DNA from: CAYRGS01 sp964423875
GTDB lineage: Bacteria > UBA8248 > JACPRG01 > G963555815
Assembly (NCBI GenBank): GCA_964423875.1
Contig: CAYRGS010000005.1
Location: 10,719-74,718 of the forward strand
DNA: 64,000 bases
Reading direction: 5' to 3'
In this document: positions 51,963 through 61,533 of the stretch, piece by piece
Layout: every line of letters begins with the position of its first letter
Position numbering within the stretch: position 1 is the first letter of the stretch
Position numbers and translations under genes: made by a program
Notes under the pieces: model-generated
Seen by the model: the letters and a program-made list of their open reading frames with translations, nothing else
What the model was told of the DNA's origin: nothing
The model's database searches: none

Positions 51963-53560
51963 CCTCGCTCTCCGCCCGTCCGGCCGGGATGTTTCCCGCT
52001 CAGCAGAACCTCCCGGGCCGCCGGAAGACGGGCTGCTACGTCGGACGCCAGGTAGCCCCGGCTCCCGGTTTCCTCCACGGCCAGGTCCCCCGCTAGGCCG
52101 TGCAGGTGGACGGCCGCGCGAATCGCGTCGTAAATCGGTAGTCCCTGCGCCAGAAGCGCGCCGGCCGCGCCGGCCAGGACATCCCCGGTCCCGCCCGTCG
52201 CCAATCCCGGGTTGCCGCTCGTATTGACCCAGACCTCGCCCTCTGGAGAGGCCAGGACCGTCCCCGCCCCCTTGAGGGCGAGGTGCACCCCGCGGTCCCG
52301 GGCGAAGGACCGGGCGTTCTCGATGCGGTCCGCTTGAACCTCGCGGAGGGCGCATCCCGACAGGCGCGAAAATTCGCCGGGATGGGGGGTCAGGCAGAGG
52401 GGGACGGATACATCCCCCCAACCCCTGAAACCCGAGGACAAGGCGTTCAATCCGTCCGCGTCCACCACGAGCGGCTTCGGACACCGTGAAATCCATCCGT
52501 GGACGAAGGCAACGGTTTCCTCATGGGTCGTCAGGCCCGGACCCAGGACGACGGCATCCATGGAAGAGGCGGCCTCGAGGCCGGGCGGAACGGCGTTCCG
52601 GGCAAACGTCCCCCGGTCGGTGGAGGGCAGGGGGAGGCTCATGATCTCGGGCGGGGCCGGAGCGAGCGCGGCGACCCCTTCGGGGTGTGCCAGCGTGACC
52701 AGACCCGCGCCCGCCCGAAGCGCGCCCTCGGCGGCGAGGTAAGCCGCCCCCATCTTCCCAGTCGAGCCCGCGACCACAAGAACGTGACCGAACGTCCCCT
52801 TGTGGGCGTCTCCCGGGTAAGAGGGAAAAAGCGCGGCCGCATCTCGAGACTTCAGAAGATATGTCCGCACACCTTGGCTTTCAGCCGCCGCGGTTGGGAT
52901 GCCGATGTCGGCGACAATCAACTCTCCCGTCCAGTCGGGACCGGGATGAAGGACGTGACCCCGTTTGGGAAATCCGAAGGTGACGGTGAGATCGGCCCGC
53001 ACGGCCTCCCCCAGGGGCCTTCCCGCATCGGCGTCCAGGCCGGAGGGGATGTCGATGGCCGTCACGGGCGCCGCGTTGCCGGACAGGACGGCCAGCGCGG
53101 AGGCGACGTGCTCGCGCGGCGGGGACGAAAGGCCCGTGCCGAACACGCCGTCCACCCAGAGCCCTACGCGCGACCAATCCTCCGCCACCTCCTGAAGGGC
53201 GGCCTCGTCGGCGATGACGCGCAGGGGGATCTCCATCGCGCGAGCCACATCCAGGTGGACGCGGGCGTCGCCTTGTGCGCTTTCCGGGTCGAACAGGCAA
53301 TAAATCTCGACCCGCGCGCCTAGGTTGTGGAGATGGCGGGCGATCACGTAGCCATCCCCGGCGTTGTTCCCCTTGCCGGCGAGGACGCCCACCCGCCGGC
53401 CCCGCATGTTTCCGTACCGCTCGGACATGGCCCGGACGACGCACACGCCTGCGTTCTCCATCAGACAGACGCCCGGGAGGCCGAACTCCCGGATTGTTCG
53501 GCGGTCGATCGCCGCCATCTCCGCCGAGGTCACCAACAGCGAAGACATGGCGTTATTCAT
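51959..53560 (-). CDS. nnr: Bifunctional NAD(P)H-hydrate repair enzyme
   Basis: Repairs damaged NAD(P)H hydrates. The N-terminal domain (residues 1-215) is the epimerase, with GVLAGKGNNAGDGYVIARHL and DIPSGLDADAGRPLG. The C-terminal domain (225-530) is the ADP/ATP-dependent dehydratase of the ribokinase fold, with KMGAAYLAAEGALRAGAGLVTLA, the VVLGPGL loop and the nucleotide site NPGLATGGTGDVLAGAAGALLAQG. 533 residues, the usual bifunctional length. Start ATG 53560 overlaps the pdxJ stop (ATGA). Part of pdxJ-nnr-tsaE. Confidence 0.95.
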   Translation of the reverse strand: MNNAMSSLLVTSAEMAAIDRRTIREFGLPGVCLMENAGVCVVRAMSERYGNMRGRRVGVLAGKGNNAGDGYVIARHLHNLGARVEIYCLFDPESAQGDARVHLDVARAMEIPLRVIADEAALQEVAEDWSRVGLWVDGVFGTGLSSPPREHVASALAVLSGNAAPVTAIDIPSGLDADAGRPLGEAVRADLTVTFGFPKRGHVLHPGPDWTGELIVADIGIPTAAAESQGVRTYLLKSRDAAALFPSYPGDAHKGTFGHVLVVAGSTGKMGAAYLAAEGALRAGAGLVTLAHPEGVAALAPAPPEIMSLPLPSTDRGTFARNAVPPGLEAASSMDAVVLGPGLTTHEETVAFVHGWISRCPKPLVVDADGLNALSSGFRGWGDVSVPLCLTPHPGEFSRLSGCALREVQADRIENARSFARDRGVHLALKGAGTVLASPEGEVWVNTSGNPGLATGGTGDVLAGAAGALLAQGLPIYDAIRAAVHLHGLAGDLAVEETGSRGYLASDVAARLPAAREVLLSGKHPGRTGGERG

Positions 53561-54333
53561 TTGCGCATCATGCTCCGCAGTGTTTCCTCGACCAGGGAGG
53601 GGCCGGGTTCAGAGGAGGCGTTCTCGATCAGGGTCATCATGTCCCGGACGGCCATCTCCATGCCCGAGAAGACGGCGCGGGAAACGATGCTGTGACCGAT
53701 GTTCAACTCCGAGATTTCAGGAATCGCGGCGATGCGGACGACATTGAGGTAGGTGAGGCCGTGGCCGGCGTGGACGCCCAGACCCGCCTGGCGGGCCCGC
53801 GTCACGCCCGCCAGGATGACGGCGAGCTCCGCGTCCGCCGCCGCCGGGGTTTCGGCCTCGGAGTACGCGGCGGTGTTGATCTCGATGAAGTCCGCGCCGA
53901 GGCGGCGGGCCGCGTCAATCTGTTTCGGGTCCGGGTCGATGAACAAACTGACCGGAATCCCCTCTCCGCGCAGTGTCGAGACGAATTCCTCGAGTCTGCG
54001 CTCCTGCCCGGCCGCCTCCAGGCCGCCTTCCGTTGTGAGTTCCTCGCGCTTTTCGGGGACCAGGGAGGCCTGGTCCGGCTTGACGTCCAGGGCGAATCGG
54101 CGCATCTCGTCGACGGCCGCCATTTCCAAATTGAGCTTCCCCCGCACGGACTCCCGCAGAAGCCGCACGTCCCGGTCCTGAATGTGGCGGCGATCCTCGC
54201 GAAGATGGACGGTGATGCCGACGGCGCCGGCCAGCTCCGCCTGAACAGCCGCCCAGACGGGATCGGGCTCCACCGTCCGGCGGGCCTGCCGGAGGGTTGC
54301 TATGTGGTCTACATTGACACAGAGGTGAGCCAT
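53557..54333 (-). CDS. pdxJ: Pyridoxine 5'-phosphate synthase
   Basis: Condenses 3-amino-2-oxopropyl phosphate with deoxyxylulose phosphate to give pyridoxine phosphate. 258 residues, (beta/alpha)8 barrel. LCVNVDHIATLRQAR, GITVHLREDRRHIQDRDV, NLEMAA, GIPVSLFIDPDPKQIDAA and HAGHGLTYLNV all match. Downstream nnr and tsaE overlap successively by four bases. Confidence 0.97.
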   Translation of the reverse strand: MAHLCVNVDHIATLRQARRTVEPDPVWAAVQAELAGAVGITVHLREDRRHIQDRDVRLLRESVRGKLNLEMAAVDEMRRFALDVKPDQASLVPEKREELTTEGGLEAAGQERRLEEFVSTLRGEGIPVSLFIDPDPKQIDAARRLGADFIEINTAAYSEAETPAAADAELAVILAGVTRARQAGLGVHAGHGLTYLNVVRIAAIPEISELNIGHSIVSRAVFSGMEMAVRDMMTLIENASSEPGPSLVEETLRSMMRK

Positions 54334-54408
54334 CGGGATCAGGCAAGGTTCAGCGGGGGCAAAACATCACCCTTCTTCAGGGTGCGGACGGACGGCCCGC
54401 CCTTGTCT

Positions 54409-56337
54409 TTACGCGGGCTGCTCGCTGGGTGGAACCGGCGGAATTTTTTCGGGAACGGGGGTTTTCGAGGGCGCCTCCGAGGCCTCCTGGGACCTCTCTT
54501 CTCCCGCACTGTCCTTCGGTTCCGGTTTGATGGGTGCCGGGGTCGGGGGGGGGAGTTTCTCTCCCCGAATAAGCAAGGCCACTTCGTCGCCGTTGATGGA
54601 TTCCCTTTCCATCAGGGCTTCGGTGATGGCCTCCAGGGCGTCGCGGTCTTCCCGGATGATCTTGTCCGCCCGGTCGTAGCCTTCGATGACGATGCGCTTG
54701 ATCTCCGCGTCGATATCCTCGGCGGTCTTCTCGCTGTAATCTTTGTGACGCTGGATCTCTCTGCCGAGGAAGATCATTTCGTCTTCTTTGCCGAAGGACA
54801 GCGGGCCCAACCGCTCGCTCATGCCCCATTCGCAGACCATTTTCCGGGCCTGCTGGGTGGCGCGCTCGATGTCGTTGGCCGCGCCCTGGCTTTGCTGATC
54901 CAGGATGATAGCTTCCGCCGCCCGTCCGCCCATGAGGATGGCGATCTCCCCGAGGAGGAAAACCTTATCACGGTTGTAGCGGTCCTCGAGGGGCAGGGCG
55001 TGGGTCAGACCCAGGGCCATCCCTCTGGGGATGATGGTCACCTTGTGGAGCGGGTCGCTGCCCGGAACCTTCTTCGACACCAGGGCGTGGCCGGCCTCGT
55101 GAACGGCGGTCACGTGCTTTTCCTCCTCGCTAATGACCAGACTGCGCCGCTCTTTGCCCATCATGACTTTGTCTTTGGCGTACTCCATGTCCTCAATCTC
55201 GACGAACTTTTTCCCTTGGCCGGCGGCGTAGAGCGCCGCCTCGTTCACGAGGTTGGCCAGATCCGCTCCCGAGAAGCCGGGCGTTCCTCTGGCAAGGATT
55301 TCGAGATCCAGGTTCTCCACCATCGGGACGTTCGCGCTGTGCACCTTGAGGATGCCCAGGCGGCCCTTGATGTCAGGACGGGGGACGATAACCCGGCGGT
55401 CGAAGCGTCCGGGCCGAAGCAGGGCCGGGTCGAGCACGTCCGGCCGGTTGGTGGCGGCGATCAGGATGACCCCTTCATTGCTCTCGAAACCGTCCATCTC
55501 GACCAGGAGCTGGTTCAGGGTCTGCTCCCGTTCGTCGTGACCGCCGCCCAGGCCGGCGCCCCGATGCCGCCCCACCGCGTCAATCTCGTCGATGAAGACG
55601 ATGCAGGGGGCGTGTTTTTTCCCCTGCTCGAACAGGTCGCGAACCCGCGAGGCCCCGACGCCCACGAACATTTCGACAAAATCCGAGCCGCTGATGCTGA
55701 AAAACGGGACTCCAGCCTCGCCGGCGATCGCCCGTGCCATCAGTGTTTTTCCGGTGCCCGGGGCGCCCATCAGGAGGACGCCCTTCGGAATTTTTCCGCC
55801 CAGTCGCTGGAATTTCTGAGGGTCTTTGAGAAACTCGATGATCTCCTGTAGCTCTTCTTTCGCCTCATCGACACCCGCCACGTCGGCGAATGTGATCTTG
55901 GATTTCTGGTCCGTGAGGCGCGCCCGGCTTTTCCCGAACGACAGGGCCTTGGTTCCGCCCGACTGCATCTGGCGCATGAAGAAGATCCAAACGCCCAACA
56001 GGAGCAGCATCGGCAGCCAGGACAGGAGCAGGTTGGTGTACCAGGACCCCTGGTCGGGCGGCTGCACCCGGATGTTGACCCCCTTCTTCCTCATGAGCGG
56101 GACCAGGGTGTTGTCTTTGGGCACGTAGGTGCGGAACGGTTTCCCGTCCAGGTAACGGCCGCGGATGTTTTCCCCCTGGATGACGACTTCCAGGATGCGT
56201 TGTTCCTCAATCGCCCGCACGAACTCGCTGTAGCCGATATCGCTCGCGCGGGTTTGAGGGCGGAACAACTGGAAGATGGCGATCATGATCAAGCCGATCA
56301 CGAGCCATAACGCCAGATTTCGATAGAATTGATTCAA
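54409..56337 (-). CDS. ftsH: ATP-dependent zinc metalloprotease FtsH
   Basis: Membrane AAA+ protease that degrades damaged membrane proteins and regulators such as LpxC. 642 residues: two membrane segments (9-25 and about 104-121) enclosing a periplasmic domain, Walker A MGAPGTGKT, Walker B IVFIDEIDAVG, second region of homology RPDVLDPALLRPGRFDRR, and zinc site HEAGHAL with a downstream Asp. Tail is proline/glutamate-rich. The start is a TTG at 56337 after GGAGAAGGACAGG; no better codon is near. tilS precedes it, the classic tilS-ftsH order. Confidence 0.97.
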   Translation of the reverse strand: MNQFYRNLALWLVIGLIMIAIFQLFRPQTRASDIGYSEFVRAIEEQRILEVVIQGENIRGRYLDGKPFRTYVPKDNTLVPLMRKKGVNIRVQPPDQGSWYTNLLLSWLPMLLLLGVWIFFMRQMQSGGTKALSFGKSRARLTDQKSKITFADVAGVDEAKEELQEIIEFLKDPQKFQRLGGKIPKGVLLMGAPGTGKTLMARAIAGEAGVPFFSISGSDFVEMFVGVGASRVRDLFEQGKKHAPCIVFIDEIDAVGRHRGAGLGGGHDEREQTLNQLLVEMDGFESNEGVILIAATNRPDVLDPALLRPGRFDRRVIVPRPDIKGRLGILKVHSANVPMVENLDLEILARGTPGFSGADLANLVNEAALYAAGQGKKFVEIEDMEYAKDKVMMGKERRSLVISEEEKHVTAVHEAGHALVSKKVPGSDPLHKVTIIPRGMALGLTHALPLEDRYNRDKVFLLGEIAILMGGRAAEAIILDQQSQGAANDIERATQQARKMVCEWGMSERLGPLSFGKEDEMIFLGREIQRHKDYSEKTAEDIDAEIKRIVIEGYDRADKIIREDRDALEAITEALMERESINGDEVALLIRGEKLPPPTPAPIKPEPKDSAGEERSQEASEAPSKTPVPEKIPPVPPSEQPA

Positions 56338-56461
56338 CCTGTCCTTCTCCTCAGGCCGGGGCCAAGGGCCGCGGACCTCGATGCGCCCTGACTTCCATGG
56401 CCGGAAAAGTCGAGAGATGACTACCCATTCAGCTTAGGGTCTCAGCGTGGTCTTTTCAACC

Positions 56462-57937
56462 TCAATTTTCCGCCGTCGGTCCTTTGGGACGATCGATGGG
56501 GGTGGCTTTGAGCCGCAGGATCCGTTTGGTGCCGGCCCGAATTTTGAACCGGTCGTCGATTCGATGCCCGATGATCCACGCGATTTCGCCCGTTTCGGTC
56601 ACCAGCAGGGGGACGTGATCCCGGTGCCGTTTGGGGACCCGAGCGTCCACCAGAAAGTCTTGGATTTTTTTTGTCCCGCCGAGTCCCAGAGGGCGAAAAC
56701 GGTCGCCCGGCCGCCGGGACCGGACCGAGATCGCAGTTCCCATCATATCGAGGTCCAGATGCGCCTCGTGAATCGAAGAGGGGAGGGGAGGGAGGGAGGG
56801 ATCCTCCCCGGGGGAGGACAGGGCGGTCTCAATCCGGATGCCCCAAGGGGCCAGCTCCGTCATGCCGGGGACTGGAAGCCCCCATCCGCTCCGCATCCGT
56901 TCGATGTCGGCAGGCTCCGTCGCGTCCTCCGGGAGAAAACGGATGGTTTCCCTCTCCAGGATCGCGACGACTCCGCCGGGGAGGCAGATGCGTTTTTCGC
57001 CCCCCGGACCTCCGCGCGCGGAATCCCGAACGTAAGCCAGGAGGGTTTCAACGTGGTCGAAGCCGACCGCTGTATACGCGGTGCGCCTAAAAATTCTAAC
57101 CGTTACACGCCTTTGAAGCGCGAGGGGAAGCCTCAGCAGTTGCGGGATTGAAACGCTGAACCCCTCTTCGTCCGGGGGCAGGGTGATGGAGCTCAACGCG
57201 CGCGTTTCCTCCGACTCCATCCACGACTCCTCCGCACGCAGGATCTCCGCCGTCCGCCCAAGTCCGTCCCGGATGCCCGGGTTGTAAGCCGCGAGCTCGG
57301 GAATCAGGTGTCGCCGGATCCGGTTTCTCAGATATCGGTCGGATTGATTGCTCGAATCTTCGCGGTAAGAGATTTTTTCATCCCGCAGGTGCCGCAAAAT
57401 CAGCTCGCGGGAGGTCTCGATGAGGGGACGGATGACGGTGGCCTCCCCTTCCCCCGCGATGGGCCGGACTGGGGGGATGCCTGCGAGCCCCGGCCGGCCG
57501 GTGCCGCGAATCAGGTTGAGCAGGACGGTTTCAGCTTGGTCGTCTGCGGTGTGTCCGAGGGCCAGGCGATCGGCGGCCCGCTCACGGACCAGCGTCTCGA
57601 AGATCCCGTATCTCAGCTTCCGGGCCCGCATCTGAACGGATTCTTGCGGAGGGGCCGACCACCCGTCGGTTTCGATGTTCCGGGTGACACATTCGATGCC
57701 CAAGGACTCGCAAAACTCCCGCACCCACGAGGCGTCCGAGTCGGCCTCCTTTCCGCGCAGGCCATGATGAATGTGGACCGCGACGAGGTTGAGGCGGTCC
57801 CTGAAACACGTCCGCAGACCGTGGAGAAGGGAGGCCGAATCCGGTCCGCCGGATGCGCCGACCAGGATTTTTTCTCCGGGACGAAACATCCCGTACTTCT
57901 CTATGGTTCGCTGAATTGACGCCAGGAATGGATGCAC
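56462..57937 (-). CDS. tilS: tRNA(Ile)-lysidine synthase
   Basis: Converts the wobble cytidine of tRNA-Ile(CAU) to lysidine so that it reads AUA. 491 residues. The PP-loop is VGASGGPDSASLLHGL, followed by VHIHHGLRGKEADSDA, LALGHTADDQAETVLLNLIRGTG and YREDSSNQSDRYLRNRIRRHLIP. A substrate-binding middle and the C-terminal TilS domain (RRPGDRFRPLGLGGTKKIQDFLVDARVP) complete it. GTG start. It is 91 bases from a CAU-anticodon tRNA gene. Confidence 0.95.
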   Translation of the reverse strand: MHPFLASIQRTIEKYGMFRPGEKILVGASGGPDSASLLHGLRTCFRDRLNLVAVHIHHGLRGKEADSDASWVREFCESLGIECVTRNIETDGWSAPPQESVQMRARKLRYGIFETLVRERAADRLALGHTADDQAETVLLNLIRGTGRPGLAGIPPVRPIAGEGEATVIRPLIETSRELILRHLRDEKISYREDSSNQSDRYLRNRIRRHLIPELAAYNPGIRDGLGRTAEILRAEESWMESEETRALSSITLPPDEEGFSVSIPQLLRLPLALQRRVTVRIFRRTAYTAVGFDHVETLLAYVRDSARGGPGGEKRICLPGGVVAILERETIRFLPEDATEPADIERMRSGWGLPVPGMTELAPWGIRIETALSSPGEDPSLPPLPSSIHEAHLDLDMMGTAISVRSRRPGDRFRPLGLGGTKKIQDFLVDARVPKRHRDHVPLLVTETGEIAWIIGHRIDDRFKIRAGTKRILRLKATPIDRPKGPTAEN

Positions 57938-58027
57938 GGCGTCCCCCGAGGGGCCTCGCCGGCCGGGCCGGGTTCGGCGAGGCTAAAAGGGTCGGAGCCT
58001 GGTTTTCCCTGTCGGAAAAATAGAATG

Positions 58028-58104
58028 TGGTGGCGGTGCAGGGATTCGAACCCCGGACACTACGGATATGAGCCGTATGCTCTAACCAACTGAGCTACAC
58101 CGCC
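58028..58104 (-). tRNA. tRNA-Met (CAT anticodon), elongator type
   Basis: 77 bases folding as a cloverleaf with acceptor GGCGGTG/CACCGCC, D-arm AGCTCAGTTGGTTAGAGC, anticodon loop CTCATAT, T-arm with GGTTCGAATCC, and encoded CCA. The first acceptor pair is G-C and the D and T arms match elongator tRNA-Met more than initiator. A tRNA-Ile2 (lysidine) cannot be fully excluded, given tilS next door. Confidence 0.9.
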
Positions 58105-58152
58105 TTGGGCGGATCTCTTCGTCGGACGCGCGCCTTCCCCGGGAGATGGGCC

Positions 58153-58308
58153 CTAGGGTTGGTGCTTGGGCCTGAAGAGGGCGAGCGCGAACATGCCGGC
58201 CATCAGAAACAGAAAGACCTTGTAATTCAAATCTTCAATCTTGATGCCGGCGATTGTACAGACATAGGCGAAGACGATGAGTACGGCCGCTTCGATTTCG
58301 CGTCTCAT
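58153..58308 (-). CDS. Small membrane protein
   Basis: 51 residues with two hydrophobic segments (AAVLIVFAYVCTIAGI and VFLFLMAGMFALALF) joined by a short polar loop. ATG start at 58308; an in-frame TTG at 58365 would add 19 residues without homology. I recognise no family. It lies between tRNA-Met and the STAND ATPase gene on the same strand. Confidence 0.55.
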   Translation of the reverse strand: MRREIEAAVLIVFAYVCTIAGIKIEDLNYKVFLFLMAGMFALALFRPKHQP

Positions 58309-58593
58309 GGGGTTTCGTTCAATCCGACCGGCCAAGGGACGTTTGTACAGTGAGGTATCGCCCAATTCGTAGAATCAGCCAAGACTGACATTATAGGCCG
58401 GGTAGGGGGCAAGTCAAGGAAACCGGCCCGCTTGGCCGACCGTCGGGGCAGCGAACCGGATAGGCGCGCAAAGGCCGGCGGTGGAGGGCGCGCGGGTAGA
58501 CATTCGCTTCCCTCAGCCCAGGCTCGGCCCCGTCCCTGCGGTTTCTGATTTCGGTTGGCGAGGGGTCCGGGTCTCAGACCGCCTCCCGGCCGG

Positions 58594-60324
58594 TCATTCC
58601 ACCAGCTTCAGAATGTGGACCGCCCCATTCGCCGATCCCGCAACGAACGTATCGTCCCCCGCCGCACAGACGCTCAGCATCGGCCCCTCGCCATGAAACG
58701 TCGCGATGACCTCGCCCGATTCCAGGTCCCAGAGCCTGATGGTGTGGTCGTATGAGGCGGAGATCGCGCGCTCTCCGTCCAGGGCCGCCACCGCTGTGAC
58801 CCCACTCAAATGACCTTGGAGGATCCGGAGGAGCGGTCCGCCGGGCGGGGTGAGGGACGCCGTCACGGGGCGGAGCCACGGCGTCTTCGCCCCTCGCGAA
58901 GCCTGCTGGACCCACCGGAGACCCTCATCGTCCGCCGCCTTCAGGTTGGCGGCGATCCAGTCGTAATCGAGGAGCAGCGCGCGCAGGGCCTCGCCCTCGC
59001 CTGCCTGATCCAGGTGGCGGGGGAGGTGCTGGAAGAAGTATCCGTCATCCGGCCCGGTAGCCCAGCCATCAGGGCAGCGGGCCTTGTAGGCGTCGATGAG
59101 TCGGCGGTGCGGAGCGGCCGGGTCCTCGGCCATCGCGCGCACGTACTCGTGATAGAGGTCGTGAAGGCGGTATTCGCGCGCTTCATTCCGGCTCGTCAGG
59201 GAGCGCTCGACCAGGAGGTGGGCGGCATCCGCCGCGTCCTCCGGATTGGCGAAACGGCCTGACCAGAGGGTTTTCAGGGCGGCCTCGGGAATGTCCACGT
59301 CTTCCGGGAAAACCGCGCAGTCGAGGAAGGCCCCCTTCGCGTCATCGGGCAGGTCTTCAACGCTGATCTCAAGGGCCGCGAGGACGCCGGGATGGTCATA
59401 GTCGGGGAGACGGGCATGCAGGCGCTCCAAGTCCGCCGCCCGCAAACGGTCCATCGCGCCCTGCCAGGTGTAGCGTCCCGCCCGGATGAGGTTTCCGACC
59501 GCCGCCAGCGCCAGGGGAAGATAGCCGCATTCCTTTGCGACGTCTCCAGCTTCCGAGGGAAGGTCCGCAACCCGAAGTCCGGCGTAGTCCGCAAGGAGTT
59601 CAAGCGCCTTTTCCGGTTTCAGGACGTTGAGTCGGCGCTCGGTCGCTCCGATCTTCTCCAGGACGCTGAGGATTCGGGTTGTGACCAGGAGCCTGCATTT
59701 CGGGCCGAGTTGGGTGAAAGCTTCGGCGTGCGCCTCCTTCCAGATGTCATCCAGGATTACGAGACACGCGCGGTCATCTATGAGCACACGCAGCTGCGCG
59801 CGGCCCTCATGCCAATCGTCGAGAGCCGGTGCGGGTTGACCCAGCGCCCAGAGGAGCTCGGCTTGCTTGGCCGTGGCGCTGGCCTGCCGGCCGAATGAGA
59901 GCCAGAACACGCCGTCCGGGAACGCCCCGCGCACTTCATCGTCGTGGGCGAGCGCCGCCGCCAGGACGGACTTTCCGATCCCCCCCATCCCGTGAAGACC
60001 CACGTTGCGCGCCGCCCCGATGATTCCCACAGCCTGACCAGGCGGTCCGAGGACCTCTTCCATGAGCGGGCCGAGATCGTCCGGACGGGGCTGATAATTG
60101 AGCGGAAGAAGGGGGACGTTGTAAAACCTGAATTTTCTTTCTAATCTGGCCGGGATCTCCGGGTCGGATTCAATCTTGGGAGCCTCCGGCTTCTTGCTGA
60201 AATGTGTATAGAGTGTCCATAGGGCGCCGACGACGACAACCAAGCCCCCACCGAAGAACGTGACGGTTTTTTGATTCTCAGGCTTTAGGAGCCAATTCCA
60301 GATTTCTTCCAACATCAGGCCCAC
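58594..60324 (-). CDS. Membrane-anchored NB-ARC/STAND ATPase with WD40 end
   Basis: 576 residues. A single membrane segment at about 21-41 is followed by a linker and an NB-ARC/AP-ATPase module: Walker A GMGGIGKS (112-119), Walker B LVILDD (188-193), a sensor CRLLVTTR, GYLPLAL, and an MHD-like RLHDLYHEY in the winged-helix part. Residues 499-576 form about two WD40 units (GHLSGVTAVAALDGERAISASYDHTIRLWDLESGE), far fewer than the seven of a full propeller. STAND proteins switch on when their sensor repeats meet a ligand; many bacterial ones act in phage defence. No effector domain other than the membrane segment is evident. Confidence 0.85.
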   Translation of the reverse strand: MGLMLEEIWNWLLKPENQKTVTFFGGGLVVVVGALWTLYTHFSKKPEAPKIESDPEIPARLERKFRFYNVPLLPLNYQPRPDDLGPLMEEVLGPPGQAVGIIGAARNVGLHGMGGIGKSVLAAALAHDDEVRGAFPDGVFWLSFGRQASATAKQAELLWALGQPAPALDDWHEGRAQLRVLIDDRACLVILDDIWKEAHAEAFTQLGPKCRLLVTTRILSVLEKIGATERRLNVLKPEKALELLADYAGLRVADLPSEAGDVAKECGYLPLALAAVGNLIRAGRYTWQGAMDRLRAADLERLHARLPDYDHPGVLAALEISVEDLPDDAKGAFLDCAVFPEDVDIPEAALKTLWSGRFANPEDAADAAHLLVERSLTSRNEAREYRLHDLYHEYVRAMAEDPAAPHRRLIDAYKARCPDGWATGPDDGYFFQHLPRHLDQAGEGEALRALLLDYDWIAANLKAADDEGLRWVQQASRGAKTPWLRPVTASLTPPGGPLLRILQGHLSGVTAVAALDGERAISASYDHTIRLWDLESGEVIATFHGEGPMLSVCAAGDDTFVAGSANGAVHILKLVE

Positions 60325-60428
60325 GCCCCAATCGAAACAGAGCAGATGCCAAAATTGTACTATTTTTGTCTTACTTTAAACCTTCACCTTTGTCTAATGC
60401 CGAAGGGAAAATCGCCGAACACCTGTAA

Positions 60429-60456
60429 TTGACATCGCCCGGCGGGGTGTTATTCT
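60429..60456 (+). promoter_or_regulatory. Sigma-70-type promoter for the dehydrogenase operon
   Basis: TTGACA (60429-60434, perfect) and TATTCT (60451-60456) with 16 bases between, 55 bases ahead of the E1alpha ATG. It should drive all three genes. Confidence 0.65.
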
Positions 60457-60510
60457 GTCGTCCGCGTGAATAGGCGACAATCCATCGCGTAGTTAAGGAC
60501 CCCGCCAAAC

Positions 60511-61485
60511 ATGCCCCGTGCCTCGAATAAATCCCTCTATCTCCGCCTGTACAAAGACATGCTCCGCATCCGGCTCTTCGAGGAGAAGTCCATCGAGCTC
60601 TTCCAGGCGGGGGAGCTGCCGGGCTTCCTCCACGCCTACATCGGCGAGGAGGCTGTCGCGGTCGGGGTCTGCGCGGCCCTCAAGCGCGACGACCACATCA
60701 TCGGGACGCACCGGGGCCACGGCCACGTCCTCGCCAAGGGGTGCGCGTTCGGTCCCATGTTCGCCGAGCTTTACGCCCGGACGACGGGTTACTGCAAAGG
60801 CAAGGGCGGCTCGATGCACATCGCCGACCAGGACCTGGGCATCCTGGGGGCCAACGGGATTGTCGGCGCGGGCATCCCCATCGCTGCGGGCGCGGCCCTG
60901 GCCTTTCAGCTCAAGAAGACCAGGCAGGTCCAGGTGGCCTTCTTCGGCGACGGGGCGGCCAACGAAGGGGCCTTTCACGAGGGGATCAACCTCGCCGCCG
61001 TCTGGCGGCTCCCGGCCGTGTTCGTCTGCGAGAACAACCTCTACGCCGAGTCCACCCCCCAGCGAATGCACCAGTCCATCGTGGACATCGCCGACCGGGC
61101 CAGGGCCTACGACATCCCCGGCGTCAGCGTGGACGGCCAGGACGTACTGGCCGTCCATGAGATCGCGCGTGAGGCCGTGGACCGGGCGCGCGAGGGCAAA
61201 GGCCCCACGCTCATCGAGGCCAAGACCTACCGCTTCCTCGGACATTACGTGGGTGACCCGGGCTCCGCCTACCGCACGCGGGAAGAGGTCGACGACTGGA
61301 AGAAGCGGGACCCCATCGACCTGTTCGAGAAGGTCCTCCTCAAGGGCCGGTGGGCCGGCAAGAAGGACTTCGAGAAGACGCGCGGCCGGCTTCGCGCCGA
61401 GATTGAAGAGGCCGTGGACTTCGCCCGAAACAGCCCGCCGCCCGACGCCGCCGAGGCGTTGACGGATGTGTATGCGTCGATCTGA
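60511..61485 (+). CDS. 2-oxoacid/acetoin dehydrogenase E1 alpha subunit
   Basis: ThDP-binding half of the E1 component that decarboxylates pyruvate, acetoin or a branched 2-oxo acid. 324 residues. HRGHGHVLAKG, the ThDP motif GDGAANEGAFHEGINLAAVWRLPAVFVCENNLYAEST, and the phosphorylation-loop-like YRFLGHYVGDPGSAYRTREE are present. It is nearest to acetoin/pyruvate-type enzymes by the short length. Followed after 48 bases by E1 beta. Confidence 0.92.
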   Translation: MPRASNKSLYLRLYKDMLRIRLFEEKSIELFQAGELPGFLHAYIGEEAVAVGVCAALKRDDHIIGTHRGHGHVLAKGCAFGPMFAELYARTTGYCKGKGGSMHIADQDLGILGANGIVGAGIPIAAGAALAFQLKKTRQVQVAFFGDGAANEGAFHEGINLAAVWRLPAVFVCENNLYAESTPQRMHQSIVDIADRARAYDIPGVSVDGQDVLAVHEIAREAVDRAREGKGPTLIEAKTYRFLGHYVGDPGSAYRTREEVDDWKKRDPIDLFEKVLLKGRWAGKKDFEKTRGRLRAEIEEAVDFARNSPPPDAAEALTDVYASI

Positions 61486-61533
61486 GTCGGTCTCTTCGGT
61501 TCTTGGGTGGATTTCGGGTTGTGAGAAGGCGAC

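Noticed and set aside
53275..55851. Very long plus-strand open frame (858 codons)
   Set aside because: It runs antisense to nnr, pdxJ and ftsH, all with clear catalytic motifs on the minus strand.
58028..58104. Initiator tRNA-Met
   Set aside because: Initiators have a mismatched first acceptor pair and three G-C pairs under the anticodon loop; this one has a G-C first pair and no GGG/CCC run there.
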